From NCBI RefSeq assembly GCF_001657485.1, contig NZ_LXFU01000037.1, positions 310,001-374,000 on the forward strand: DNA of 64,000 nt. The letters run 5' to 3'. The notes beneath the pieces are model-generated. The model was given only the letters and a program-made list of their open reading frames with translations. It had not been told where the DNA came from and ran no database searches. This stretch comes from Rhizobium sp. WYCCWR10014 (lineage in GTDB: Bacteria; Pseudomonadota; Alphaproteobacteria; Rhizobiales; Rhizobiaceae). A program made the translations under genes and the position numbers. Shown here piece by piece: positions 44,348 through 53,616 of this stretch (the first letter of the stretch is position 1; every line of letters starts with the position of its first letter).

Positions 44348-45217
44348 TCATTCCTTCGACTTTTCGAGGAAACGCTGCTTGCGGGTTTTCGGCTTAAAGC
44401 GCCGGAAGAAACCCTCGATGGCGCGGATGGATTTGGTGACGGACATGAGCCTGTCGATCTGGCTATTTGCGTTGTGGAGCCGTTCCGACAGGACTTCGGC
44501 CGCCGTCATCGCGATCTCGATCGGCGGCACCTGTGGAAACCGTCTGGCAAGTGCCGCATAGGGGCTAGCATCCACGCCGCCCATCATCGAGATCGTACCT
44601 ATCCGGGCAAAGAGACGCAGGAAGATCTGCTCGAACGTCCAGTCGTGCACGTCGAAGACCTTCCACTTCTCGCTCCTCTTCGCCGAAAAGCCGGCAAGCA
44701 GGACCTTGCCCGGCAGTTGCAGCTCGGCGAGCCACAGCGCCACCGCAAAACCACTCGTCGCAATCTTGCCCACCGGATAGAGATCGACGAGCATTTTCGT
44801 CAGATCAAGGTGACGGGTTTCAGCGCCTTCAAAGCGGCCCTCTTCGCTGAAGTTTTCCTCCGGGGAAACGCGAATGTTGACGACGCCCAAAAAATCGTCG
44901 CCGGCAAAGAAGCGCAGGACATCCGCCGCCTCGCGCCTGTGGACGATATTGGCGCCCATCACGCCGCTGCGGGCAAACAGCACCGCATGGCCGGCGAAGG
45001 GCTCGTCGAGCACCTTATAGACATTGTTGAAGAAGACGTAGAGCGCCGTTTCCGGCAATTCGCTTCGCAGCCGTTTGAAATCGACAGCTTCGCTGTTTGC
45101 CACCAGCACGATATGGGAATAGCGCGACAGCAGCGCCTTCCACGCCTCCGGCGTCAGGAAATTGAAGCCGCTATCCGGGGCGGCCATGGTCTGCGTGTCG
45201 CTGGGGATTGCTTCCAT
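44348..45217 (-). CDS. hypothetical protein with glycosyltransferase-29/42-like features
   Basis: A 289-residue soluble protein that I do not recognise as a named family. The segment YSHIVLVANSEAVDFKRL resembles the nucleotide-sugar loop at the start of GT29/GT42 sialyltransferase-like proteins. TSGFAVALWLAELQLPGKVLLAGF, ending in VHDWTFEQ, resembles their C-terminal SSG..GF..HDW pattern. This is inference by eye. The C-terminus is strongly basic. A GT8 gene lies immediately upstream on the same strand, which supports a role in surface glycan assembly. Confidence 0.55.
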   Translation of the reverse strand: MEAIPSDTQTMAAPDSGFNFLTPEAWKALLSRYSHIVLVANSEAVDFKRLRSELPETALYVFFNNVYKVLDEPFAGHAVLFARSGVMGANIVHRREAADVLRFFAGDDFLGVVNIRVSPEENFSEEGRFEGAETRHLDLTKMLVDLYPVGKIATSGFAVALWLAELQLPGKVLLAGFSAKRSEKWKVFDVHDWTFEQIFLRLFARIGTISMMGGVDASPYAALARRFPQVPPIEIAMTAAEVLSERLHNANSQIDRLMSVTKSIRAIEGFFRRFKPKTRKQRFLEKSKE

Positions 45218-45263
45218 ATCGGCTCACATGCACTTTCCAAGGACGATGCGCTTTGCCGTCCCA

Positions 45264-46265
45264 CTAGCTGTTGCTGAAATAAGCGCGTGTCCGCGCCAGC
45301 CGCGCCAGCCCGCCGATCCACTTTCCCAAATGCGAAAGGAACCCCGCGATCCGGCCCGTCATCGACGGCTGCCTGCAGAAGGAAGCCCATGGCGTATTGG
45401 CGAGATCCTCGGCATAACGCTTGGCCATCCGGCGATGCACCCACGGTACAGTCGCCTGCCACGGTTTTTTCCGGCCGGTGAAATGGATGATCGCCGGCTG
45501 GCCAACGAAAGGCAGGAGGCCGGTCTGCGTGTTCCAGCGCGGGTCGAGCACCAGCCAGTCGCCATCGAAAGTGACGTTCAGCGCATCCTGGTCGTTATTC
45601 TCGAAAAGATGCGACCGCTCCTCGAAAATCTCCCGTGTCCTGGCAAAAAGTCCCCTCGACCGGCAGGCCGACCAGTCGAACAGCAGCACGCCGGCATTGA
45701 AATAGCGCCCGCCCTCGCGCATGCCGATCTTCCGCTGCCGTGCGCCGGCCTTCTCGGGAAAGGCCATGACATAATCGTCTATGGCGGCAAGCGCCTTGCC
45801 CTGCAAATCCATGGCGAAGAGATCATCGACCGGTGCAACCGCAAGCACATCGGCATCGAGATAAAGCAGCCGCTCGACATGACCGGGTATATGCAGATCC
45901 ATGTAGAGCCGCGCCAGCGTCGCGCCCGACCAGCGGCCTCGCGCCTGTAGCGCCGTATCCGGCGTATTGTAGGGCAACACCTTGATCGCCATGTCGTGCA
46001 GCCGAGCGAAATTTCCGACCTCGGCGATCTCGTTCGGCTTGAGGTCGATGCCGAGAAGCAGGAACTCCACAGTGGAACTTGAGAGATTGCGCTTGACGGA
46101 AAGCAGGGTGCAGCAGGCGGCCGGCAGCATGTTGACATCCGAACAGACGATCACGGCACTCTGCTGCAAAATCCCGGCCTCCCGAAGCGGCGACTTAAAC
46201 TGATGCCGGATATCTAGTTGGTTTGATGCCAACCCGCAACCGCAGATCACCCATTGGACCGTCAC
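45264..46265 (-). CDS. family 8 glycosyltransferase
   Basis: A 333-residue GT-A fold enzyme of family GT8 (LPS galactosyl/glucosyltransferase and glycogenin relatives). The metal-binding DxD is YLDADVL (Asp137-Asp139) and the later conserved region is YFNAGVLLFDW. NNDQDALN and FTGRKKPW match the GT8 C-terminal motifs. The start is GTG at 46265; the family core begins only at about residue 36 (SAVIVCSDVNMLP), so the first 30 residues are uncertain. Probably works with the downstream gene on LPS or another surface glycan. Confidence 0.88.
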   Translation of the reverse strand: MTVQWVICGCGLASNQLDIRHQFKSPLREAGILQQSAVIVCSDVNMLPAACCTLLSVKRNLSSSTVEFLLLGIDLKPNEIAEVGNFARLHDMAIKVLPYNTPDTALQARGRWSGATLARLYMDLHIPGHVERLLYLDADVLAVAPVDDLFAMDLQGKALAAIDDYVMAFPEKAGARQRKIGMREGGRYFNAGVLLFDWSACRSRGLFARTREIFEERSHLFENNDQDALNVTFDGDWLVLDPRWNTQTGLLPFVGQPAIIHFTGRKKPWQATVPWVHRRMAKRYAEDLANTPWASFCRQPSMTGRIAGFLSHLGKWIGGLARLARTRAYFSNS

Positions 46266-46350
46266 TCTGCGTCACGTTTTGAATCGGAATTCAACGACTT
46301 GCAAGGCAAAGCGGAATCATCTGCTCAGCATGTTGAATTGGGATGTGAGC

Positions 46351-46734
46351 TCAAAGCCGCAGCGCGAGCGGATGGCCGACCAGCAGCCGGTCGACTATCG
46401 CAAGCTTCAGGCCCTCGACCTTGCATTGCGCCAGCAGCAACCGGTCGAACGGATCGCGCGTCTCCGGCTCGGATCGGCAGCGGTGACGACGTGTGGGACG
46501 TCGATGGGCAAGACCGTCAACCCGGCCTCCTGGAGATAGACGGGAATAGTCTCCAGAGGCAATCCTGGCTGCAATTTGCCAAGCCGCGTCTTGATGGCAA
46601 TTTCCCAGAGGCTGGCGACACTGACGAAGCCGCTGGCCGTAAAGTCCGAAAGCAACTGCCGAACACGCGGAAAACGTTCCGTCAGCTTCCGCTGGGCAAT
46701 CGCGAACCACATGTGTGTCAAGCAGCACACGCAT
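46351..46734 (-). pseudogene. VapC-type PIN-domain toxin, frameshifted
   Basis: The reading starts as MRVLLDTH, continues in another frame as MWFAIAQRKLTERFPRVRQLL and SVASLWEIAIKTRLGKL, then returns to the first frame for ETRDPFDRLLLAQCKVEG. The acidic PIN residues (Asp of LLDTH, Glu of WEIAIK, Asp of DPFDR) are spread across these pieces. A 2-bp loss in a CA repeat near 46713 and a second indel near 46475 explain the shifts. The toxin is therefore probably inactive. Confidence 0.85.
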
Positions 46735-46736
46735 GG

Positions 46737-46996
46737 TCACGGCAGCGGCTTCAGCAGAAAATCGTCCGGCAACGATCGTCGAAGTCGTCGGCGATATACA
46801 TCTCCGTCCTCGTGATACCCTGGGAACGAAGATAGGCTTCGCCGGCTTCGAGGTTCAAACCGCCACGCTTCCGATGCGGCACGAGATCGAACACCGGCCG
46901 GCCGTTGCGCGTCACGACAATGGTCTCGCCTTGCTCGACCTCGCGGGCAAACTCGGTCAGGCGGTTCTTCGCATCGCGGATCGAAACGGTCTTCAT
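46737..46996 (-). pseudogene. Phd/YefM-type antitoxin with frameshifted C-terminus
   Basis: The first part is a normal antitoxin: MKTVSIRDAKNRLTEFAREVEQ, TIVVTRNGRPVFDLVPH. At about 46775 one base seems lost (GACGATCGTTGCCG where GACGATCCGTTGCCG is expected). The frame then reads DRCRTIFC and stops at 46751. Restoring the base gives DDPLPDDFLLKPLP ending at 46737, three bases before the toxin ATG. DNA binding may survive, but toxin neutralisation, usually C-terminal, is altered. Confidence 0.75.
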
Positions 46997-47045
46997 GCCG
47001 TCAAATGTAGCCACATGCAGCTACATCATCAACGTCGCGCACAAC

Positions 47046-47077
47046 AAAAAGGCCCGCCGTCACCGGCGGGCCTTGGG
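47046..47077 (-). terminator. aatA terminator
   Basis: An 8-bp GC stem (GGCCCGCC 47051-47058, GGCGGGCC 47065-47072). On the minus strand it is followed by TTTTTGTTGT; a good intrinsic terminator for the aminotransferase gene. Confidence 0.88.
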
Positions 47078-47097
47078 TCGCTCTGATTGCAGTCCGC

Positions 47098-48300
47098 TTA
47101 TTTACAGGCGCCGCAGAAGCGCTGGATGCGGCGGCAGGCTTCCTCGAGCTGCTCTTCCGAGGTCGCATAGGAGATGCGGAAGTTCGGGCCGAGACCGAAG
47201 GCCGAACCGTGAACGACAGCGACGCCTTCGGATTCCAGCAATTCAGAAACGAAATCCTCGTCCGTCTCGATCACCTTGCCCGACGGAGCCGTTTTGCCGA
47301 TCAGGCCGGCGCAGGACGGGTAGACATAGAAGGCGCCTTCCGGCACCGGGCAGACAATGCCCTTGGCCTGGTTCAGCATGGAAACGACGAGATTGCGACG
47401 GCCTTCGAAGATCTTCTTGTTCGCAGGGATGAAGTCCTGCGTGCCGTTCAGCGCTTCGACAGCCGCCCACTGTGCGATCGACGTCGCACCCGAGGTCTGC
47501 TGACCCTGGATCATGTCCATGGCCTTGATGAGCTGGATCGGACCGGCTGCATAGCCGATACGCCAGCCGGTCATCGCATAGGCCTTGGAGACGCCGTTCA
47601 TCGTCAGCGTGCGGTCGTAAAGCTTCGGCTCGACCTCCACAGGCGTGACGAACTTGAAGTCGCCATAGGTCAGGTGCTCGTACATGTCGTCGGTCAGCAC
47701 CCAGACCTGCGGATGTTTCATCAGCACATCCGTCAGCGCCTTCAGCTCGTCCTGGGTATAGGCCGCCCCCGTCGGGTTGGACGGTGAGTTGAAGATGAAC
47801 CACTTGGTCTTCGGCGTGATCGCCTTTTCGAGATCGGCGGCCTGGAGCTTGAAGTTATGCTCCTGGGTGGCAGAAACGAAAACCGGCGTGCCGCCGCACA
47901 GCGCCACCATCTCAGGATAGGAAACCCAGTAAGGTGCCGGGATGACGACTTCGTCGCCGGGGTTCAGCGTCGCCATGAAGGCGTTGAAAAGGATCTGCTT
48001 GCCGCCGGTGCCGACGATCGTCTGCTCCCAGGAATAGTCGAGGCCGTTCTCGCGCTTGAACTTGGCGGCGATCGCCTTGCGCAGTTCCGGGATACCGGAA
48101 ACCGGCGTGTACTTCGTCTCGCCGCGGTTGATCGCGTCGATGGCGGCCGTCTTGATATTATCAGGCGTATCGAAATCCGGTTCACCCGCGCCGAGGCCAA
48201 TGACGTCACGTCCTTTTGCTTTCAGCTCGCGCGCTTTCTGGGAGACGGCGATGGTGGCTGAAGGCTTCACACGGGAAAGAGCATCGGCAAGGAAAGCCAT
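47098..48300 (-). CDS. aatA: aspartate aminotransferase (class I/II PLP)
   Basis: A 400-residue PLP-dependent aminotransferase of subgroup I-gamma, as in rhizobial AatA, exchanging amino groups between aspartate and 2-oxoglutarate. The PLP lysine is in NGVSKAYAMTGWRIGYAAGP, and NSPSNPTGAAY binds the phosphate and substrate. GAGEPDFDTPDNI near the N-terminus is typical. A promoter is recognisable upstream and a terminator downstream, so it is probably monocistronic. In S. meliloti AatA is needed for symbiotic nitrogen fixation. Confidence 0.94.
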   Translation of the reverse strand: MAFLADALSRVKPSATIAVSQKARELKAKGRDVIGLGAGEPDFDTPDNIKTAAIDAINRGETKYTPVSGIPELRKAIAAKFKRENGLDYSWEQTIVGTGGKQILFNAFMATLNPGDEVVIPAPYWVSYPEMVALCGGTPVFVSATQEHNFKLQAADLEKAITPKTKWFIFNSPSNPTGAAYTQDELKALTDVLMKHPQVWVLTDDMYEHLTYGDFKFVTPVEVEPKLYDRTLTMNGVSKAYAMTGWRIGYAAGPIQLIKAMDMIQGQQTSGATSIAQWAAVEALNGTQDFIPANKKIFEGRRNLVVSMLNQAKGIVCPVPEGAFYVYPSCAGLIGKTAPSGKVIETDEDFVSELLESEGVAVVHGSAFGLGPNFRISYATSEEQLEEACRRIQRFCGACK

Positions 48301-48684
48301 GATAACGGTCCTAATGGTTGAAACGGGCAGAAAGCCGGGACCGGAGTTCTGCGGTTAGCTCTATGTCCAATGTATGACGGCATTTCAAGCGGAAAGGCGT
48401 CATGGTGGCATGATTCTTATTGATCGGTTCGCCACGCCGCCCATCCGGCATGCCGCCCCTTTCGGAGAGGCTTGCGTCACGCGGATGAAACGCCATGCGC
48501 AGATCTTGAATCAATCTCTGAAGTCATCCGGATTTATCCCCTGAAATCAGTGGCATCGTCGAATTCGGCCATTGCCACGAATAAGCCGCAACAAATGCCG
48601 CGCCACGCCGCAATTCGGTCGCGAGCGCGCCGAGATCGAAGCCGCATCATCGGGCATCCGAAATTGGTTATTGAGGGTATGCCA
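48301..48684. other. divergent region between aatA and the sortase target gene
   Basis: A 384-bp gap. The aatA promoter lies at 48360-48388. The open frame that runs from 48472 into the sortase target has no ribosome site and unusual composition before 48685, so I treat it as non-coding. I see no other clear signal for the plus strand. Confidence 0.45.
48360..48388 (-). promoter_or_regulatory. predicted aatA promoter
   Basis: On the minus strand TTGAAA-N17-CATAGA, about 60 bp upstream of the aatA ATG. The -35 is strong and the -10 is acceptable for rhizobial sigma-70. Confidence 0.6.
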
Positions 48685-51072
48685 ATGTTTCTGGACGATG
48701 AGTTTACCATAGGGCGCATTCGTGCGCGCCGAATTTCCGTTTCAGTCCTTATTGCCGTCACCGCCTTTGCCGCCTGCATCGCCGCGATGCTGGGGTTTGC
48801 CTCCGCCGCCCGCGCTGCCGAGACGCCGCAGGCATCCGCCCAGCTCGCAGCGCTTGTCCGGCCGAACGACGTCAATAGCGGCTCGCTGCTCTTCCCGTCG
48901 AAGGAGCCGGGCTTCTATGTCGAAGCGCCGCGGCTGAAGACCGATGTCGCCATCGATGTCTCCGGCCCGATCGCCAGGGTGAAGGTGACGCAGCGCTTCC
49001 AGAATCCGAGCCAGGGTTGGGTCGAGGGCACCTACGTCTTCCCGCTGCCGGACAATTCCGCCGTCGACGCGCTGAAAATGCAGATCGGCGAACGCTTCAT
49101 CGAAGGCCAGATCAAGCCGCGCCAGGAAGCCCGCGAGATCTACGAGCAGGCCAAGGCCGAGGGCAAGAAGACGGCGTTGCTCGAGCAGCAGCGGCCGAAC
49201 ATCTTCACCAACCAGGTCGCCAATATCGGTCCCGGCGAAACCATTGTCGTCCAGATCGAATACCAGCAGACCATCCACCAGTCGGGCGGCGAGTTCTCGC
49301 TGCGCTTCCCGATGGTCGTCGCTCCGCGCTACAATCCGGCGCCGATCGTCCAGACTGTCGAGTTCAACAACGGTGCCGGTTTCGCCACGCCGCGCGACCC
49401 GGTGGAAAACCGCGACAAGATCGAAGCCCCTGTGCTCGATCCGCGTGAGAACGCCAGGGTCAATCCGGTTTCGCTGACCGTCGACCTCAAGGCCGGTTTC
49501 CCGCTCGGCGACGTCAAATCGTCCTTCCACGCGGTCGATATCGGCCAGGACGGCGACCAGGCGAGGACGATCAGCCTGAAGGCGGACACCGTTCCCGCCG
49601 ACAAGGATTTCGAACTCACCTGGAAGGCTGCTCCCGGAAAGATGCCGAGTGCTGGCCTCTTCCGCGAAGTGATTGATGGTAAGACCTATCTGCTCGCCTT
49701 CGTCACCCCGCCCGCGGCCCCAGATACGGCAGCGCCGCCGGCAAAACGCGAGGTGGTCTTCGTCATCGACAATTCCGGCTCCATGTCCGGCCCGTCGATC
49801 GAGCAGGCAAGGCAGAGCCTGGCGCTTGCCATCTCCAAGCTGAACCCCGATGACCGCTTCAACGTCATCCGTTTCGACGATACGATGACTGACTATTTCA
49901 AGGGTCTTGTCACTGCCACCCCTGACAATCGCGAAAAAGCGATCGCCTATGTCAGGGGCCTGACCGCCGACGGCGGCACGGAAATGCTGCCTGCCTTGCA
50001 GGCTGCGCTACGCAACCAGGGTCCGGTCGCAAGCGGAGCACTGCGCCAGGTCGTCTTCCTGACGGATGGTGCGATCGGCAACGAACGGCAACTGTTCCAG
50101 GAAATCACCGCAAATCGCGGGGATGCCCGCGTCTTCACCGTCGGCATCGGCTCGGCGCCGAATACCTATTTCATGACCAAGGCTGCCGAGATCGGTCGCG
50201 GCACATTCACGGCGATCGGCTCGACCGATCAGGTGGCAAGCCGCATGGGCGAGCTTTTCGCCAAGCTGCAGAACCCAGCTATGACCGATATCACTGCCAC
50301 CTTCGAAGGTATCGAAGCCGAGGATATCACGCCGAACCCAATGCCGGACCTCTACAACGGCGAGCCCGTCGTGCTGACCGCGGAGCTACCTGAGGAGAAG
50401 CCCGCCGGCAAGCTGCAGATCGTCGGCAAGACAGGCGATCAGCCTTGGCGCATCGAGATGGATATCGCCAATGCCGCCGACGGCAACGGCATTTCCAAGC
50501 TCTGGGCGCGGCGCAAGATCGACGATTTCGAGGCCCGCGCTTATGAACGTCAGGATCGTGCCGCGCTCGACAAGGATATCGAGACCGTGGCGCTCGCCCA
50601 CCATCTCGTCTCCCGCGTCACCAGCCTGGTTGCCGTGGATGTCACCCCGTCGCGCCCGGTCGATCAGCCGCTCGGCTCAACCAAGCTGCCGCTCAACCTG
50701 CCGGAAGGGTGGGATTTCGATAAAGTCTCCGGCGAAAACACTGCCCCTCTTGGCGGCGCAGAACGCCATGGCTCGGCTACGCCGGCAGGAAACGCCGGAC
50801 TGGAGCAGGCTGCAGCCGAAACACAGGATCTCGCCGCATCGCCTGAGATCGCAAGCATGATGGCCGCAGCCCCGACCGCCAAGGCTGCCAGCATGATCGC
50901 GCAGAAGAGCTCGACCGTGAACCTGCCGCAGACGGCGACGCGTGCCGACGAGCAGATCATCCGTGGACTGACCATGCTGCTCCTGGCGCTGACGGCGGCA
51001 AGCGGGCTGGCCGTTTGGCGGCGGCGCCTCAAGCGCATTATCGCGGTCGGAGCCAAGCGAAATGGTCTCTAG
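48685..51072 (+). CDS. VIT/vWA surface protein, class GN sortase substrate
   Basis: A 795-residue exported protein of the 'marine proteobacterial sortase target' type. A signal peptide (about residues 14-46, ending ARAA) is followed by a VIT domain (about 75-210) and a vWA domain with the MIDAS motif DNSGSMSG from Asp362. The C-terminus has LPQTA at 747-751, a membrane helix (MLLLALTAASGLAVW) and a basic tail, a complete sorting signal. I start at ATG 48685, with GAGGG seven bases upstream. The sortase gene overlaps its last 11 bases. Confidence 0.9.
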   Translation: MFLDDEFTIGRIRARRISVSVLIAVTAFAACIAAMLGFASAARAAETPQASAQLAALVRPNDVNSGSLLFPSKEPGFYVEAPRLKTDVAIDVSGPIARVKVTQRFQNPSQGWVEGTYVFPLPDNSAVDALKMQIGERFIEGQIKPRQEAREIYEQAKAEGKKTALLEQQRPNIFTNQVANIGPGETIVVQIEYQQTIHQSGGEFSLRFPMVVAPRYNPAPIVQTVEFNNGAGFATPRDPVENRDKIEAPVLDPRENARVNPVSLTVDLKAGFPLGDVKSSFHAVDIGQDGDQARTISLKADTVPADKDFELTWKAAPGKMPSAGLFREVIDGKTYLLAFVTPPAAPDTAAPPAKREVVFVIDNSGSMSGPSIEQARQSLALAISKLNPDDRFNVIRFDDTMTDYFKGLVTATPDNREKAIAYVRGLTADGGTEMLPALQAALRNQGPVASGALRQVVFLTDGAIGNERQLFQEITANRGDARVFTVGIGSAPNTYFMTKAAEIGRGTFTAIGSTDQVASRMGELFAKLQNPAMTDITATFEGIEAEDITPNPMPDLYNGEPVVLTAELPEEKPAGKLQIVGKTGDQPWRIEMDIANAADGNGISKLWARRKIDDFEARAYERQDRAALDKDIETVALAHHLVSRVTSLVAVDVTPSRPVDQPLGSTKLPLNLPEGWDFDKVSGENTAPLGGAERHGSATPAGNAGLEQAAAETQDLAASPEIASMMAAAPTAKAASMIAQKSSTVNLPQTATRADEQIIRGLTMLLLALTAASGLAVWRRRLKRIIAVGAKRNGL

Positions 51073-51835
51073 GCTCTCCGCAAGCCAGAACGGGGAAGCG
51101 GCCGAATTCGAGCCGCTTCCGACCTATCTGGAACTCGCCATGGCCGCCGCCATGGCCCACGACATGCCGAAGCCGCGCCAGCGGAAGGGTTTCTTCCTCT
51201 GGCGTCTTTCCTCGATCGAAAAGGCGATCGCCTTTGCCATCGCCGGCCTTGCCTTTTATGGCTTGGCGCTGATCGGCGACGGCTTCCTGCTGAAGGCGAA
51301 GGCAGAGCTTTCTCAGGTTCTGCTGAAACGTGCCTTCGCCGCGGAGCTGCAGGGGAAAGAGACAAAACCCTGGCCCTGGGCGGATTTCACCACGGAGGCC
51401 AAGGTGCGTGCCCCGCGCCTCGGCAAGGAGGCGATCGTGCTCTCCGGCGCCTCCGGCGAAGCTCTCGCCTTCGGTCCGGCGTGGCTCGTCAACACGCCAC
51501 AGCCGGGCGAGGAAGGGACGTCCGTGATTGCCGCCCATCGCGACACGCATTTCCGCTGGCTACAATATATAAGGCCCGGCGATACGATCGAGGTCACCCG
51601 CCGCGACGGCAAACTATTGACCTTCAAGGCCGGCGAGGGCCGCATCGCCCCGTGGGATGCCAACGGCATCGATCCCTCCTCCGATGGCCATCGCCTGGTG
51701 CTGACCACTTGCTGGCCCTTCAATGCCACCGAACGCGGGCCGTTGCGCTACATCCTCGAGGCGGAATTGGTCGACGACCAGGCGACGGGCTCGGTTCAAC
51801 CGGTAAACACAAAGCCGTTATTGCAGGTCGAATGA
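51062..51835 (+). CDS. class GN sortase
   Basis: A 257-residue cysteine transpeptidase that should cleave the LPQTA signal of the protein encoded just upstream. A membrane anchor lies at about 55-72. The active-site residues are visible: His159 (AAHRDTHF), Cys217 (LTTCWPF) and Arg229 (GPLRY). Sortases are rare in Gram-negative bacteria; this class occurs as a two-gene unit with one VIT/vWA substrate. Its ATG lies inside the end of the target gene, so translation is coupled. What the protein is attached to is unknown. Confidence 0.93.
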   Translation: MVSRLSASQNGEAAEFEPLPTYLELAMAAAMAHDMPKPRQRKGFFLWRLSSIEKAIAFAIAGLAFYGLALIGDGFLLKAKAELSQVLLKRAFAAELQGKETKPWPWADFTTEAKVRAPRLGKEAIVLSGASGEALAFGPAWLVNTPQPGEEGTSVIAAHRDTHFRWLQYIRPGDTIEVTRRDGKLLTFKAGEGRIAPWDANGIDPSSDGHRLVLTTCWPFNATERGPLRYILEAELVDDQATGSVQPVNTKPLLQVE

Positions 51836-51894
51836 GGGTTGAAGCCCTTCCCTACCCGCTCCACGTTCCGCATAGAGAAACGACGGGGAGCAAC

Positions 51895-53037
51895 ATGAAG
51901 AGAATATCCGCCTTCCATTTCGCCGCAGCGCTGGTCCTGTTCGGCGCCGTGTCCGCGGATGCGGCCGACACCGTCAACACGCAGGAACTCGCCGTCCGTG
52001 TCGACAAGCTCGCCGACGGCCTCGAACATCCCTGGGCGGTCGAAGTGTTGCCCGACGGCGCCTATCTCGTCACCGAGCGGCCGGGCCGCATGCGCATCGT
52101 CCGCGACGGCAAGATCTCTGACCCGATCGGCGGCGTGCCTAAGGTCAGCGCCCGTGGCCAGGGTGGCCTGATGGACGTGGCGCTCGCGCCGGACTTTGCG
52201 ACATCTCGCAAACTCTATTTCACCGCCGCCATCGCCAACAGCCAGGGCTCCGGCACCGAAGCCTTCAGCGCCACGCTTTCAACTGACGAAAAGACGCTCG
52301 ATGCCGTGACGCCCATTTTCACCATGCGGCGCTTCACGTCAGGCAATATCCAGTACGGCTCGCGCATCGCGATTGCCGCCGACGGTACGCTGTTCATCAG
52401 CGTCGGTGATCGCGGCAACCGCGACCGCTCGCAGAACTGGCAGGACGATGCCGGCTCGATCATCCACATCAATGCCGATGGCAGCATCCCTGCCGACAAT
52501 CCATTCAAGGACGGAGGCAAGGCACTGCCGGAGATCTGGTCGAAAGGCCACCGCAACCCGCAGGGCATCACCTTCGACGCCAAGGATGGCAAGCTCTATA
52601 CCGTCGAACACGGTGCGCGGGGCGGCGACGAGATCAACCAGCCAGAGGCCGGCAAGAATTACGGCTGGCCGATCATCACCTATGGCCGAGACTATTCGGG
52701 CGCCGAGATCGGCGAAGGCACCGCCAAGGAGGGGCTTGAACAGCCGCTGCATTATTGGGATCCTTCGATCGCGCCTGGCGCGCTCGTCGTCTATCGCGGC
52801 GCCATGTTCCCGGAATGGGACGGCAATTTCATCGTCGCGGCGCTGAAGTTCCAGTTGCTCTCGCGCATGCAGCGTGACGACGGAGGCGCCTTCGTCACCG
52901 AAGAGCGGCTGTTCGAGGGCGAATACGGCCGCGTCCGCGACGTTGTCGTTGCTCCCGACGGCGCGCTGCTGATGGTGACTGACGAGGACAATGGCGCGCT
53001 GCTCAGGATCTCCAGAGCGCAAGCCCGTAACGGCTGA
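51895..53037 (+). CDS. PQQ-dependent soluble aldose sugar dehydrogenase (GSDH family)
   Basis: A 380-residue secreted six-bladed beta-propeller related to YliI/Asd soluble aldose dehydrogenases. A signal peptide covers residues 1-22 (AAALVLFGAVSADA). Family signatures are LEHPWAVEVLPDGAYLVTERPGRM, SARGQGGLMDVALAPDF, KGHRNPQGI and EHGARGGDEIN. The cofactor is probably PQQ, acting in the periplasm, but I see no PQQ synthesis genes here. I start at ATG 51895 after GGGGAG. It follows the sortase gene after 59 bp. Confidence 0.88.
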   Translation: MKRISAFHFAAALVLFGAVSADAADTVNTQELAVRVDKLADGLEHPWAVEVLPDGAYLVTERPGRMRIVRDGKISDPIGGVPKVSARGQGGLMDVALAPDFATSRKLYFTAAIANSQGSGTEAFSATLSTDEKTLDAVTPIFTMRRFTSGNIQYGSRIAIAADGTLFISVGDRGNRDRSQNWQDDAGSIIHINADGSIPADNPFKDGGKALPEIWSKGHRNPQGITFDAKDGKLYTVEHGARGGDEINQPEAGKNYGWPIITYGRDYSGAEIGEGTAKEGLEQPLHYWDPSIAPGALVVYRGAMFPEWDGNFIVAALKFQLLSRMQRDDGGAFVTEERLFEGEYGRVRDVVVAPDGALLMVTDEDNGALLRISRAQARNG

Positions 53038-53041
53038 CACG

Positions 53042-53512
53042 TCACAACGCGCCGCGCAGTTCCTTGCGGATGACGAATTTCAACCCGGACCAGATCTCGT
53101 CAACGGCGCAAACCTTGATGTCGATCAGACCGGTTGGGAGCAAAACCTCCCGCAGCACGTCCTCGGTGATATCGGTCGAAACCCGTGAGCTCTTCTTGGG
53201 CCAGGATACCCAGACCATGCCGTCCCGCCTCAGGACACGGAAAAGCGTGGGCGCTATGGCCTCCAGCGCCGCACGTTCTGTCGTAAACAGATGCACGTAG
53301 TCGAATGCACGCTGAGGCGTCTCGGGAAGCGCATGGACGACCGAAGCAAAACCATCGAAACCATTGATGTCGCCGATCGTTTCCGGAATGCCGAGAAGAG
53401 CGGCCGCCTGCCCCTGTGCAAGGCCGAGTTTCCTCACAAGCGGCGTGCCGGAATAACCGGCCGCCTTGGGCGCTGCCGTGTCGTCAGCCTGCGGCCTCTC
53501 TTCGCCTCGCAT
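53042..53512 (-). CDS. DUF3052 family protein
   Basis: A 156-residue protein matching DUF3052. AAGYSGTPLVRKLGLAQGQ is the typical opening, and VHLFTTERAALEAIAPTLFRVL with MVWVSWPKKSS follows. The fold may be methyltransferase-like, but no SAM motif is evident and the function is unknown. GGAGGTGAATGC precedes the ATG at 53512, which I prefer over an upstream codon at 53587. It converges with the sugar dehydrogenase gene after four bases. Confidence 0.8.
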   Translation of the reverse strand: MRGEERPQADDTAAPKAAGYSGTPLVRKLGLAQGQAAALLGIPETIGDINGFDGFASVVHALPETPQRAFDYVHLFTTERAALEAIAPTLFRVLRRDGMVWVSWPKKSSRVSTDITEDVLREVLLPTGLIDIKVCAVDEIWSGLKFVIRKELRGAL

Positions 53513-53616
53513 GCATTCACCTCCGTCAACCGGCACGAAGTCTTCACCCTTGCGGAAAGGAAACGCAACTGCTAACCGCTTCGGCACATCACCGCCCTTC
53601 CCTCATCGAGGATCAC

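Noticed and set aside
48472..48684. A 71-residue N-terminal extension of the sortase target
   Set aside because: There is no ribosome site, and it would place the signal peptide internally; GAGGG before ATG 48685 is a better start.
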